Source: Actinomyces wuliandei | GTDB lineage: Bacteria; Actinomycetota; Actinomycetes; Actinomycetales; Actinomycetaceae | DNA length: 64,000 bases | Reading direction: 5' to 3' | Assembly: GCF_004010955.1 (NCBI RefSeq) | Contig: NZ_CP025227.1 | Coordinates: 1,736,001 to 1,800,000 of the forward strand | Part shown: positions 52,758 to 61,390 of the stretch, in pieces | Position numbering within the stretch: the stretch's first letter is position 1 | Layout of the letters: each line of letters begins with the position of its first letter | Notes under the pieces: model-generated | What the model saw: only the letters and a program-made list of their open reading frames with translations | The model's database searches: none | Told to the model about the DNA's origin: nothing | Translations under genes and position numbers: made by a program

Positions 52758-53696
52758 TCAGCCCTCCGGGCTGGAGCTCCAGCCCTGCTGCCCCAGGTCG
52801 CCGGACTCGTTGGCCTCCAGGAAGGCCTCCAGCCGGGCGCCGATCTCGTCCGCGCTGGGCAGGTCGAGCACCGGGGCCGCACCGGAGGCGTCAACCGACG
52901 AGATCCGCGGGGCCAGCGCGTCGTACTGGGCCTCCAGGGCAGACACGACGGCAGAGACCTCCGGCTGCTGGGCGGCCTCGGCGTCGATCTCGGCACGGTT
53001 GGTGCTGGCGGCGGCCTCCAGGTCTCCCACGGGCAGGGCCAGCCCCGTGGACTGCACGACGGCTGTCAGCAGGGCCGAGGCCCCCTGCGGGAACTCGTCC
53101 CGGGCCACGTAGTGGGGGATAGCAGCCGAGACACCCCGGGAGTCCAGCCCCAGCTCGCCCAGGCGCATCTCCAGGTATGCCGCCAGGGAGCCAGGGAGCT
53201 CGACGTGGCCGAAGATCTCTGCCTGGGTGGGCAGGAGGTCCGGCTGGCTGCCGTGGAAGTGGACGTAGGTCGGGCGCGTGTGGGGCACGGCCATGGGGAT
53301 ACCCCCGATACCCACCGCCTGGCTCACGCCCATGGACACCACCAGGTGCGCGACGGCGCCGACGAACTCGTCCCACCGGTAGTCGGGCTCGGTGCCGTGC
53401 AGAAGCAGGAGGTCCTCCCCGTTGTCGTCGTGGAGAAGGTCCAGGACCAGCTCAGGCATGGTCACCGAGCTGTAGGTGTTGTGGGTGAAGGTCATGACCG
53501 GCCGCCGGGCGCGGTAGTCCACCAGCGAGTCGACGTCGAAGGTCGCCAACCGCTCGTTGGGAAGCGTCATGAGGAGCTGCTCGACAGCAAGCGACCCGGC
53601 GTTGCCGGCGTCCATGGCTCCCTCGAAGTAGTGGATAAGGACGCGCGGGGAGACCGGCTGGTCCGCTGGGTGCTGCACGCTGAACAGTGGTCTCAC
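52758..53696 (-). CDS. PAC2-family protein
   Basis: 312 residues from a GTG with GGAGGC upstream. The PAC2 fold is visible in VLIHYFEGAMDAGNAGSLAV, DLLLLHGTEPDYRWDEFVGA, GIGGIPMAVPHTRPTYVHFH and YLEMRLGELGLDSRGVSAAI. Such proteins resemble archaeal/eukaryotic proteasome assembly chaperones and in actinobacteria may act with the proteasome or other complexes. The acidic C-terminal tail is unconserved. Confidence 0.88.
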   Translation of the reverse strand: MRPLFSVQHPADQPVSPRVLIHYFEGAMDAGNAGSLAVEQLLMTLPNERLATFDVDSLVDYRARRPVMTFTHNTYSSVTMPELVLDLLHDDNGEDLLLLHGTEPDYRWDEFVGAVAHLVVSMGVSQAVGIGGIPMAVPHTRPTYVHFHGSQPDLLPTQAEIFGHVELPGSLAAYLEMRLGELGLDSRGVSAAIPHYVARDEFPQGASALLTAVVQSTGLALPVGDLEAAASTNRAEIDAEAAQQPEVSAVVSALEAQYDALAPRISSVDASGAAPVLDLPSADEIGARLEAFLEANESGDLGQQGWSSSPEG

Positions 53697-54082
53697 AGAT
53701 CTGCCTCCTTCCTCGTGTCTCCTCGTGTGCTGCCTGGCCGGACCGCCGCAGGCGACCCGTACTGCTCGAAGCCTAGACGAGCAGAGCCGTCTGCACAGCA
53801 GGCAGTGCCCGGCAACACCGGCAGTAGTGAGTGCCTCGCGCCTCCAGGTCCGTCAACAGGCAGAACAAGCCGGGACACCAACGTGTTCCCGGCACGCCGG
53901 GCGGCAACGGCCGCTGTTCGCCATTGGCTTTCCCGCCGCCACATCAGCAGGAGAATAATAGAGCCTCCCTGTGCCGTGGGAGGCTACGGCACCGTGCACC
54001 GTGTACACCGTGCGGACGACGGGTCGCTCTGCCGCCACCAGCCAGACCACGCCTCGTCCGCCCTGACCCTCAGTGAGGCCAC
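53697..54082. other. Divergent intergenic region PAC2/helD
   Basis: 386 bp. It has a hairpin with perfect 8-bp arms AGCCTCCC (53962-53969) and GGGAGGCT (53978-53985), just after AATAAT (53955), a possible -10 for helD. Short ACCGTG repeats follow to 54012. I see no inverted repeat that I could call a rifamycin-associated element. Confidence 0.4.
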
Positions 54083-56596
54083 GTGAGTCACACACCACCC
54101 CCCTCGGGCGACCAGTCGGCATCCCAGCGACCAGCGTCTGCTGAGTCGGCCGAGGCCGCCCGTCGCCGCGAGCTCGACACCGAGCAGCAGGTGGTTGACC
54201 TCGCCTACGCCGAGCTGGACCGCCAGCTGGACCGGGCACGCCGCTGCCTGGCCGAGACCGAGGCGCAGGAGGTCACCGGAACCCACCAGTCACGCGGTGA
54301 GCGCGACGCCTACGCCGTGCACTACTCCAGCCTGGTCTCCTCCCTGGAGGGAGTGGAGTCCAGGCTGGTCTTCGGGCGGATGGACATGACGGCCCAGGCA
54401 GCCCAGGCAGCGGGAGGCTCCTCCCCCGTCACACGTCGCGGCGCACGCCACTACGTGGGCCGCACCGGGCTGCAGGACTCCGCACACCGCGAGGTGGTCC
54501 TGGACTGGCGCGCGCCCCTGGCCCGAGCCTTCTACCAAGCCACCGCACGCGACCCGATGGGGCTGGTGCGCCGCCGCCACATCGACACCCGCGACCGCAC
54601 TGTGGTGGGCGTGGAGGACGAGCTGATCGACGTCACCGCCCTGGACGGGACGGGCGGGCACCAGGACGGTCACCAGGGCAGTGGGGACAGCAGGGGGCGC
54701 GCCCGCAGCCTCCAGGAGGAGCTCCAGGGGGAGGGTGCGCTCATCGCGGCCATGTCCGCGGCACGCGACGGCCGCATGGGCGACATCGTGGCCACGATCC
54801 AGGCGGAGCAGGACCGGGTCGTCACCTCCGGCGGCAGGGGCGTCCTCGTCGTCCAGGGCGGTCCTGGCACAGGCAAGACCGCGGTGGCGCTGCACCGGGT
54901 GGCCTACCTGTTCTACTCCGAGCGCGAGCGCCTGGAGCGCTCTGGGGTGCTGCTGGTCGGTCCCTCCTCGACGTTCCTGCGGTACGTGGAGCAGGTCCTG
55001 CCCTCACTGGGAGAGACAGGGGTGGTCTCCACCACCATGTCCGACCTCCTGCCCGGGGTGCGGGCGCGCGGTACCGAGCCCGCGCGGGCGGCAGAGGTCA
55101 AGGGGCGCTCCGTGTGGGTGGAGGTCCTGCGCCGCGCGGTGCGCAGCCTGCAGCGGGTTCCTGACGGGCCGCGCACCATCAGGGTCCAGGGCACCAGCCT
55201 GACCCTGGAGCCCTCGCAGGTGCGCGAGGCGGCCACACGAGCCCGGCGCTCCGGCAAGCCCCACAACCAGGCCAGGGAGCCGTTCGTCCTGTGGCTCCTG
55301 GAGCGGCTGACCGACCAGTACGCGGCCACCACGGGACAGGACGCCTCTGACCCTGACACACGCGCCTGGATCCGCGAGGACATCCGCACGGCACGTGACG
55401 CGCGCCGGGAGATCAACCTGTGCTGGATGCCGACCACGCCCACGGGGCTCCTGGAGCGGCTGTGGGCGCGCCCCGACCTCCTGGAGAGGCTGGCCCCCGA
55501 GCTCACCGGGGCTGAGCGCGATCTCCTGCACCGCCCTGCTGGCTCCGCCCTGACCGCCGCCGACGTGCCCCTCCTGGACGAGCTGGCCGAGCTGCTGGGT
55601 CCCAGCGAGGACGCCCAGGCCCACCAGGCCCGCCTGGAGGCTCAGCGCCACGAGCAGCTGGTGGCCTACGCCGCCCAGGCTATCGAGTCCCAGGAGCTGG
55701 GGGACGGCATGGTCAGCGCGCAGATGCTGGCCCAGCGGGTCCAGGAGACCGGCCCGTCCCTGACCCTGGCCGAGCGCGCCCGTGCGGACAGGAGCTGGAC
55801 CTACGGGCACGTGGTCGTCGACGAGGCCCAGGAGCTGGGCGCCATGGCCTGGCGCGCCCTGGCGCGCCGCTGCCCGGTCCGCTCCTTCACGGTGGTCGGT
55901 GACCTGGCCCAGTACTCCGGCCCCCACGCGCCCGCCAGCTGGCCAGAGGCGCTGGCTGGGCTGGGAGCGTCGGCGAGCGGGGGACGCCAGCGAGGACCTC
56001 GCGGCCACGGTGGCGGGAGACCGCCGGGGTCGACGCCCCTGCGCCAGGAGGTGCTCAGCGTGTGCTACCGCACCCCTGCCACGATCATGGCGGCGGCCGA
56101 GGCCGTGGTTGGCGGACTCGGGCACCCCGCCCCCTACCCGGTGCGCTCTGTGCGCGACCTGCCTGACTGCCTGCACGTGGACGACCTCTCCGGCACCCAG
56201 TCGGCGCAGGACGACCAGGCCTGGGGACAGGTTCTGCGTGACGTGGTCAGCGAGGAGCGCGACCTCCTGGACTCCTGGGCCGGTCCCGGTGGCGGGCGCC
56301 TTGCGGTCATCACCGCAGAGGCTGACCAGGTAGCTGGCCAGGTGGCCCGGGCGCTGGGCCAGGACCCGGTGCTGGCCCAGGCCATGGAGGCACCCGGCGG
56401 TGACGTGCTGCGCGCCCGTGTGGCGGTGATGGCGGCGGTGGCGGCCAAGGGCCTGGAGTTCGACGTCGTCGTCCTGCTGGACCCCGGCCGCCTGGCCGCC
56501 ACCAGCCCGGGGGACCTGTACGTGGCCATGACCCGGCCCACGCGGCGCCTGCGTGTCCTGTGCCGTTCCACCCCGCCCCAGGGCCTAAGCGGGTGA
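54083..56596 (+). CDS. HelD-type RNA-polymerase-associated superfamily-1 helicase/ATPase
   Basis: 837 residues. An N-terminal coiled coil (EQQVVDLAYAELDRQLDRAR) reaches into RNAP channels in known HelD proteins. Then VVLDWRAPLARAFYQATARD (Q-motif region), Walker A QGGPGTGKTAVALHRVAYLF (about residue 260), Walker B VVVDEAQELGAMAWRAL, VVGDLAQYSG and the C-terminal motifs VMAAVAAKGLEFDVVVLLDP and LYVAMTRPTRRLRVL. HelD frees stalled or antibiotic-bound RNAP; some actinobacterial versions (HelR) give rifampicin tolerance. Gly/His/Arg-rich inserts occur near residues 195 and 640. Confidence 0.9.
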   Translation: MSHTPPPSGDQSASQRPASAESAEAARRRELDTEQQVVDLAYAELDRQLDRARRCLAETEAQEVTGTHQSRGERDAYAVHYSSLVSSLEGVESRLVFGRMDMTAQAAQAAGGSSPVTRRGARHYVGRTGLQDSAHREVVLDWRAPLARAFYQATARDPMGLVRRRHIDTRDRTVVGVEDELIDVTALDGTGGHQDGHQGSGDSRGRARSLQEELQGEGALIAAMSAARDGRMGDIVATIQAEQDRVVTSGGRGVLVVQGGPGTGKTAVALHRVAYLFYSERERLERSGVLLVGPSSTFLRYVEQVLPSLGETGVVSTTMSDLLPGVRARGTEPARAAEVKGRSVWVEVLRRAVRSLQRVPDGPRTIRVQGTSLTLEPSQVREAATRARRSGKPHNQAREPFVLWLLERLTDQYAATTGQDASDPDTRAWIREDIRTARDARREINLCWMPTTPTGLLERLWARPDLLERLAPELTGAERDLLHRPAGSALTAADVPLLDELAELLGPSEDAQAHQARLEAQRHEQLVAYAAQAIESQELGDGMVSAQMLAQRVQETGPSLTLAERARADRSWTYGHVVVDEAQELGAMAWRALARRCPVRSFTVVGDLAQYSGPHAPASWPEALAGLGASASGGRQRGPRGHGGGRPPGSTPLRQEVLSVCYRTPATIMAAAEAVVGGLGHPAPYPVRSVRDLPDCLHVDDLSGTQSAQDDQAWGQVLRDVVSEERDLLDSWAGPGGGRLAVITAEADQVAGQVARALGQDPVLAQAMEAPGGDVLRARVAVMAAVAAKGLEFDVVVLLDPGRLAATSPGDLYVAMTRPTRRLRVLCRSTPPQGLSG

Positions 56597-56678
56597 CGCC
56601 CTCTGCCGGGAGCCGTGGGCTGGTCTCCCGAGAGCCTGAAGGGAGGTTGCGGTGACACCACCCCTGCCGGGAGCCGCG
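56592..56678. repeat. Degenerate direct repeat pair after helD
   Basis: GGTGAC..CTGCCGGGAGCCG occurs at 56592-56617 and 56651-56678. The shared 13-bp core CTGCCGGGAGCCG recurs with a 61-bp period; the flanks differ by substitutions and a 2-bp indel, and 33 bp separate the units. It overlaps the last codons of helD. Confidence 0.45.
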
Positions 56679-56704
56679 ACACCACCGATGAGCGTGATGA
56701 CACA

Positions 56705-56791
56705 CTGTCCGCCTCCCGCGACAGGAGACGAGGTGAGCAGGGACTCTGTAGTCAAACTGCCGCTGTCCGCCTCCCGCGACGGGACGCGAGG
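56705..56791. repeat. 29-bp imperfect direct repeats upstream of the acyl-CoA ligases
   Basis: Copies at 56705-56733 and 56763-56791 match at 26 of 29 positions; both start CTGTCCGCCTCCCGCGAC. The period is 58 bp. They lie in the 304-bp gap before the first ligase, so they could be paired operator sites or a small interspersed repeat. No other gene or RNA is seen in this gap. Confidence 0.55.
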
Positions 56792-56900
56792 CTACGCACC
56801 CGTAGGTTAGCGTTGCACCCAACACAGTACCTGCCCCTGCAGCAGCCGTCCTGGAGGGTGGCCGCCAGCACCGCCCACGTCTTTGAGCGAAGGAGAGACC

Positions 56901-58826
56901 GTGAGCACCCAGAGCACGCCCGTGCCCCCTGAGTCCTGCGGCGACGGCACGTCCGTCCCCCGCTCCCCGCACTACGCCCCGGGGGTCCCCGCCACCGTCC
57001 CCCCGGTGACCGAGCCCCTGTCCTGCATGCTGCGCGACGCCGCGAGGCAGTTCCCCGACCAGATCGCCCTGGACTTCATGGGCGCCACCACCACCTACAG
57101 CCAGCTGGCCCAGCAGGTGTCCCAGGCCGCCCAGGCCCTGCGAGGGCTGGGCGTGCAGGCTGGCGACGTTGTGGCAGTGGTGCTGCCCAACTGCCCCCAG
57201 CACGTGGTCCTGGCCTACGCGGTGTGGCGCGTCGGTGCCGTGCTCGCCGAGCACAACCCCCTGGCTCCAGCCTCCCAGCTGCGCGAGCAGGTACGCATCC
57301 ACCAGGGGCACGTGGTCATCGTCTGGGAGAAGACCCTCGAGCGCCTGGTCCAGGCCACCGGCTCCCTGCAGGAGGTCGGCCTGGCGAACCTGGAGGTGTG
57401 CTCCGTGGACCTGTCACGGGGCCTGCCCCTGCGCAGCCGCCTGGCACTGCGGCTGCCGTTCGCCGCCGCCCGGGAGCGCCGTCGCGAGCTGCGGGGCCGG
57501 GTCCCTGCCGGGGTCCGCTCCTGGGACGACATGGTCGCCTCCGCTCCGGCCCTGGCCAGCATCCACCCGCTGCCCGGCGCGGGGGACCCGGCGGCCCTGC
57601 TGTACACCGGTGGCACCACCGGCACGCCGAAGGCCGTCTGCCTCACCCACGTCAACCTGCGCTCCGACGCGGAGATGAGCCTGGCCTGGGCCTCGCGGAC
57701 CACTGTGGCGGGGCAGGAGACCTTCTACGCGGTCCTGCCGTTCTTCCACGCCTTCGGGCTGTCCCTGTCGCTGCTGTGCGCCGTGGGCCTGGCCGCCACC
57801 CAGGTGGTGCTGCCCAAGTTCGGCACCGATATGGTCCTGGCGGCCTGGAGGCGCAGGCCTGCCACCTTCTTCCCTGGAGTCCCCGTCATGTTCGACCGGC
57901 TGGCGGCCCGAGCGGCAGCCACGGGCGCGGACCTGTCCTCCTGCAAGGTCGCCGTCTGCGGGGCCGCTCCCAACCCCGTGGCCGTGGCCCAAGCCTGGGA
58001 GGAGGCCACCGGGGGTGTCATCATTGAGGGCTACGGGATGACCGAGTCCTCCCCCATCGTCCTGGGCAACCCGATCTCGCCCGAGCGCAGGCCCGGGACG
58101 CTGGGCGTGCCCTACCCCTCCACCGAGGCGAGGCTGGTGGACCCTGACGCCCCTGGCCGTGAGGTGGCCCCCGGTGAGGTCGGCGAGCTGCTGGTCCGTG
58201 GTCCTCAGGTGTTCTCAGGCTACTGGCAGGACCCACAGGAGACGGCGAAGGTGCTGACCGAGGACGGGTGGCTGCGTACCGGTGACCTGGTGCGCGAGGA
58301 GGACGGCTTCTACGTCATCGCCGACCGCCGCAAGGAGCTCATCATCTCCGGGGGCTTCAACGTCTACCCCTCCGAGGTGGAGGAGGCGGTGCGCTCCATG
58401 CCCCAGGTGGAGGACGTCGCCGTCGTCGGCCTGCCCGGCGAGGCGGGTGGGGAGTCCGTGGTCGCGGCCATCCTTCCCAAGGAGGGGCAGAACGTGACCC
58501 TGGAGCAGGTCCGCGAGTGGGCCGCCCGGACGCTGTCGCACTACGCCCTGCCGCGTCAGGTCGCCATCCTCTCCGAGATGCCTCGGTCCCAGATCGGCAA
58601 GATCCTGCGCCGGGCGGTACGTGAGGAGCTGCTGGCCGCGCGCGAGGCCGCCTCGGAGGCAGCCAGCGCGGCCGTGACCTCCGTCAAGGAGCACCTGGCT
58701 GGGGGCGGCAGCCAGGTCGGGGACGCTCCAGCCCGCCAGGGCGGTACCGAGACCGGCCGCAGGGACGACCAGGGCACCGGCAGGGACACCCGCAGCACCG
58801 GTCGCGACGGTAGCGACCATGGCTGA
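56901..58826 (+). CDS. Long-chain acyl-CoA ligase (AMP-binding), copy 1
   Basis: 641 residues from a GTG at 56901, preceded by AAGGAGA. ANL-superfamily motifs: LLYTGGTTGTPKAVCLTH (P-loop, about residue 233), FFHAFGLSLSLLCAVGLA, GAAPNPVAVAQAWEE, IEGYGMTESSPIVLG, GWLRTGDLVREEDGFY, DRRKELIISGGFNVYPSEVE and the catalytic lysine in PRSQIGKILRRAVREE. It activates a fatty acid to acyl-AMP then acyl-CoA. A hydrophilic, Thr/Gly/Asp-rich tail of about 60 residues follows. It overlaps copy 2 by 8 bp. Confidence 0.93.
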   Translation: MSTQSTPVPPESCGDGTSVPRSPHYAPGVPATVPPVTEPLSCMLRDAARQFPDQIALDFMGATTTYSQLAQQVSQAAQALRGLGVQAGDVVAVVLPNCPQHVVLAYAVWRVGAVLAEHNPLAPASQLREQVRIHQGHVVIVWEKTLERLVQATGSLQEVGLANLEVCSVDLSRGLPLRSRLALRLPFAAARERRRELRGRVPAGVRSWDDMVASAPALASIHPLPGAGDPAALLYTGGTTGTPKAVCLTHVNLRSDAEMSLAWASRTTVAGQETFYAVLPFFHAFGLSLSLLCAVGLAATQVVLPKFGTDMVLAAWRRRPATFFPGVPVMFDRLAARAAATGADLSSCKVAVCGAAPNPVAVAQAWEEATGGVIIEGYGMTESSPIVLGNPISPERRPGTLGVPYPSTEARLVDPDAPGREVAPGEVGELLVRGPQVFSGYWQDPQETAKVLTEDGWLRTGDLVREEDGFYVIADRRKELIISGGFNVYPSEVEEAVRSMPQVEDVAVVGLPGEAGGESVVAAILPKEGQNVTLEQVREWAARTLSHYALPRQVAILSEMPRSQIGKILRRAVREELLAAREAASEAASAAVTSVKEHLAGGGSQVGDAPARQGGTETGRRDDQGTGRDTRSTGRDGSDHG

Positions 58827-60696
58827 CGCACGACTGGGACGCATGGATGGGCACGTGACTGGCAAGGCTGACATGACCGAGACCGCCACGCCACAGCCCG
58901 CTCAGCCACCTGGCCCGTCGGCACCGCCGACGCAGCGTGCCGGGGACTCGGGCCTGTACCACCGGCCCCACTACCAGCCAGGCATCCCTGCGATCATCAA
59001 GGTACCTGACTCCGGCGTGAGCAGCCTGCTGGAGACGGCTGCAAACTTCTACCCCCAGCGGGTCGCCCTGGACTTCATGGGTGCCACCCTCACCTACGCC
59101 GAGCTCCTTGAGGCCTCCGAACGTGCCGCCTGGCTGCTGCACCATGCCGGCGTGCGCCACGGCGACCGTGTGGCCCTGCTGCTGCCAAACTGTCCCCAGC
59201 ACGTCGTCGCCATCTACGCGGCCCTGCGGCTGGGGGCGATCGTCTCCGAGCACAACCCCCTGGCCCCGGCCGCGGAGGTCCGCTCCCAGCTGGCCAGCAA
59301 CGGCGCGCGGGTGCTGGTGGCCTGGGAGAAGGGTGTGGAGCGCCTCCTGGGCCGCCAGAGCTCTCCTGGTGCTGATCCTGTGCCTGGTCACGCGCCCGGC
59401 CGCGTGCCTGGCCGCACGGACTCCCTGCCGACGGACCTGACAGTCTTCAGCGTGGACCTGTCGGCAGCCATGCCCCGTCGGGTGCGGGCGGCCCTGCACC
59501 TGCCCGTGCCCCGCGCCCGCCAGGCACGCGCCTCCATGAGGGCTGACCACCTCCCGACGCGAGTCCGGTCCTGGGACCGTGAGGTGGCCCGTTGCCAGCG
59601 CCTGCCCGCCACCCACCCCTACCCTGCGGTCCACGACGTCGCGGTCCTGCTCTACACCGGTGGCACCACGGGCACACCCAAGGCGGCGATGCTGACCCAC
59701 GCCAACCTGCGGGCCAACGTGAACCAGGCGATCGCCTGGGTGCCGATGCTGCACGAGGGGGCGGAGACCTTCCTGGCGCTCCTGCCATTCTTCCACGCCT
59801 TCGGGCTGACCTTCAACGTGCTCAGCGCCGTGCACAAGGCGGCGACCCAGGTGCTGCTCCCCCGGTTCGACGTGGACCAGGTGCTGGCCGCCCACAGGCG
59901 TCGGCCCTTCACGTTCTTCGTCGGGGTGCCGGTCATGTTCTCCCGCATCCTGGAGGGCGCCCAGGCCCGCGGGGTGTCCCTGCGGACCCTGCGCTACGGC
60001 GTGTGCGGTGCGGCACCTATGCCGCGTGAGGTCGGCCAGCGCTGGGAGGAGGCGACCGGGGGCTACTTCGTGGAGGGCTACGGGATGACCGAGACCAGCC
60101 CCATCGTCTCGGGCACGCCGATGGGACCGGGACGTCGGCTGGGCTCTCTGGGGCTGCCCTTCGCCTCCACCGACGTGCGTGTGGTGGACCCCGACGACCC
60201 CTCCCGGGAGGTGCCCGACGGCGAGCCAGGCGAGCTCCTGGTGCGCGGCCCCCAGGTCTTCGCCGGGTACTGGGAGGACCCCGAGGCCACCGCAGCCGCC
60301 CTGCTGGAGGGCGGGTGGCTGCGCACCGGTGACATGGTGCGTCGGGAGGACTCCTTCCTGTGGATGGCCGACCGCAGGCGCGAGCTCATCCTCACCGGGG
60401 GCTTCAACGTCTACCCCTCCCAGGTGGAGGCGGCGGTGCGCTCCCTGGAAGCCGTGGCCGACGTGGCCGTGGTGGGCCTGCCGGACGGGGCCGGCGGGGA
60501 GGTGGTGGCGGCCGTGGTGGTCCTGGAGCCGGGCAGGCAGGTGACGCTGGCGGAGGTGCGCGCCCACGCGGAGGCGACCCTGCCCCGCTACGCCCTGCCT
60601 CGCTGCCTCGAGGTGGTCGAGGAGCTACCGCGCTCAATGATCGGCAAGGTGCTGCGCCGGGAGGTCAGGCTCAGGCTGCTGGAGGGCGGCTCATGA
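58819..60696 (+). CDS. Long-chain acyl-CoA ligase (AMP-binding), copy 2
   Basis: 625 residues from the ATG at 58819 inside the end of copy 1; an ATG at 58873 (MTETATPQPAQPPGPSAP) preceded by CAAGG is an alternative. LLYTGGTTGTPKAAMLTHAN, FFHAFGLTFNVLSAVHKA, VEGYGMTETSPIVSG, DRRRELILTGGFNVYPSQVE and RSMIGKVLRREVRLRLLEGG match copy 1 block by block, so the two are tandem paralogs. A Pro/Gly-rich insert sits near residue 185. Translation is coupled to copy 1. Confidence 0.93.
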   Translation: MADARLGRMDGHVTGKADMTETATPQPAQPPGPSAPPTQRAGDSGLYHRPHYQPGIPAIIKVPDSGVSSLLETAANFYPQRVALDFMGATLTYAELLEASERAAWLLHHAGVRHGDRVALLLPNCPQHVVAIYAALRLGAIVSEHNPLAPAAEVRSQLASNGARVLVAWEKGVERLLGRQSSPGADPVPGHAPGRVPGRTDSLPTDLTVFSVDLSAAMPRRVRAALHLPVPRARQARASMRADHLPTRVRSWDREVARCQRLPATHPYPAVHDVAVLLYTGGTTGTPKAAMLTHANLRANVNQAIAWVPMLHEGAETFLALLPFFHAFGLTFNVLSAVHKAATQVLLPRFDVDQVLAAHRRRPFTFFVGVPVMFSRILEGAQARGVSLRTLRYGVCGAAPMPREVGQRWEEATGGYFVEGYGMTETSPIVSGTPMGPGRRLGSLGLPFASTDVRVVDPDDPSREVPDGEPGELLVRGPQVFAGYWEDPEATAAALLEGGWLRTGDMVRREDSFLWMADRRRELILTGGFNVYPSQVEAAVRSLEAVADVAVVGLPDGAGGEVVAAVVVLEPGRQVTLAEVRAHAEATLPRYALPRCLEVVEELPRSMIGKVLRREVRLRLLEGGS

Positions 60697-60857
60697 CAGG
60701 TGGTGACCACGGCTGCCGCTAGCCCACCACATGGCGGCCAGGCAGGGCGGGACGGGACGCGGCAGGCGCGCCACCCGGCGTCACCTAGCGTCTCGGCGCC
60801 TGTGCCGCCTACCTCCCACGCCGGGACGGTCGCCAACGGCCCCGCCCCGTCTACTCG

Positions 60858-61058
60858 TCACCTGTCCCGCCCGTCTGCCCACCACCTGCCGGTGGCGTCC
60901 TCCTTGAGCGAGGCGCTCAGGGCGGCCGTGGCGGCAAGCAGGATGAGGATGGCCAGGGCCTGCAGCCCCGGCTGGTTGAGCGCGGCGGCCAGAGGGACCA
61001 TCATGGACCCCAGGACCATGAGGACCCACCCGGCGAGGCGGCTAAGAGACAGAAGCAC
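60858..61058 (-). CDS. Small two-helix membrane protein
   Basis: 66 residues from a GTG at 61058 with AGGAAAGG about 8 bp upstream. Two hydrophobic helices: LLSLSRLAGWVLMVLGSMM and LQALAILILLAATAALSAS. The C-terminus is polar (KEDATGRWWADGRDR). Family not recognised. It lies downstream of dapA in the same direction and converges with the ligases. Confidence 0.65.
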   Translation of the reverse strand: MLLSLSRLAGWVLMVLGSMMVPLAAALNQPGLQALAILILLAATAALSASLKEDATGRWWADGRDR

Positions 61059-61081
61059 GGTACGGTCCTTTCCTGATCAGG

Positions 61082-61109
61082 CCCCGGCCGGGCACCCCCG
61101 GGGCCGGGG
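61082..61109 (-). terminator. GC-rich stem-loop between dapA and the small membrane gene
   Basis: CCCCGGCC (61082-61089) pairs with GGCCGGGG (61102-61109) across a 12-nt loop. It lies about 280 bp beyond dapA and just upstream of the small membrane-protein gene, so it could end the dapA transcript. The rest of 61110-61390 shows no gene. Confidence 0.45.
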
Positions 61110-61390
61110 GACCTGCAAGGGCCACAAGAGACACGGACGGCCGACGAGCTGCCGACCTGACAGGTCCTATTCCACAGGAGGCGCCGCGACCGCGAATCAC
61201 CCCCGGGAAGGAAAACACGAACCAGATCTCCCCCAGAAGGAGGAGACCACCCTCACAGCACCGGGCAGGACCTCGGGACCGCCCGGGCTGACGCAGAGCT
61301 CACCGTGCCGCCCCGGGGGGCGCACCAGGACTGGGCGCCAGCAGCGGCCTGCCGCAACCGGACCAGCGCAGGTCCTGCGGCAGGTGGCAG

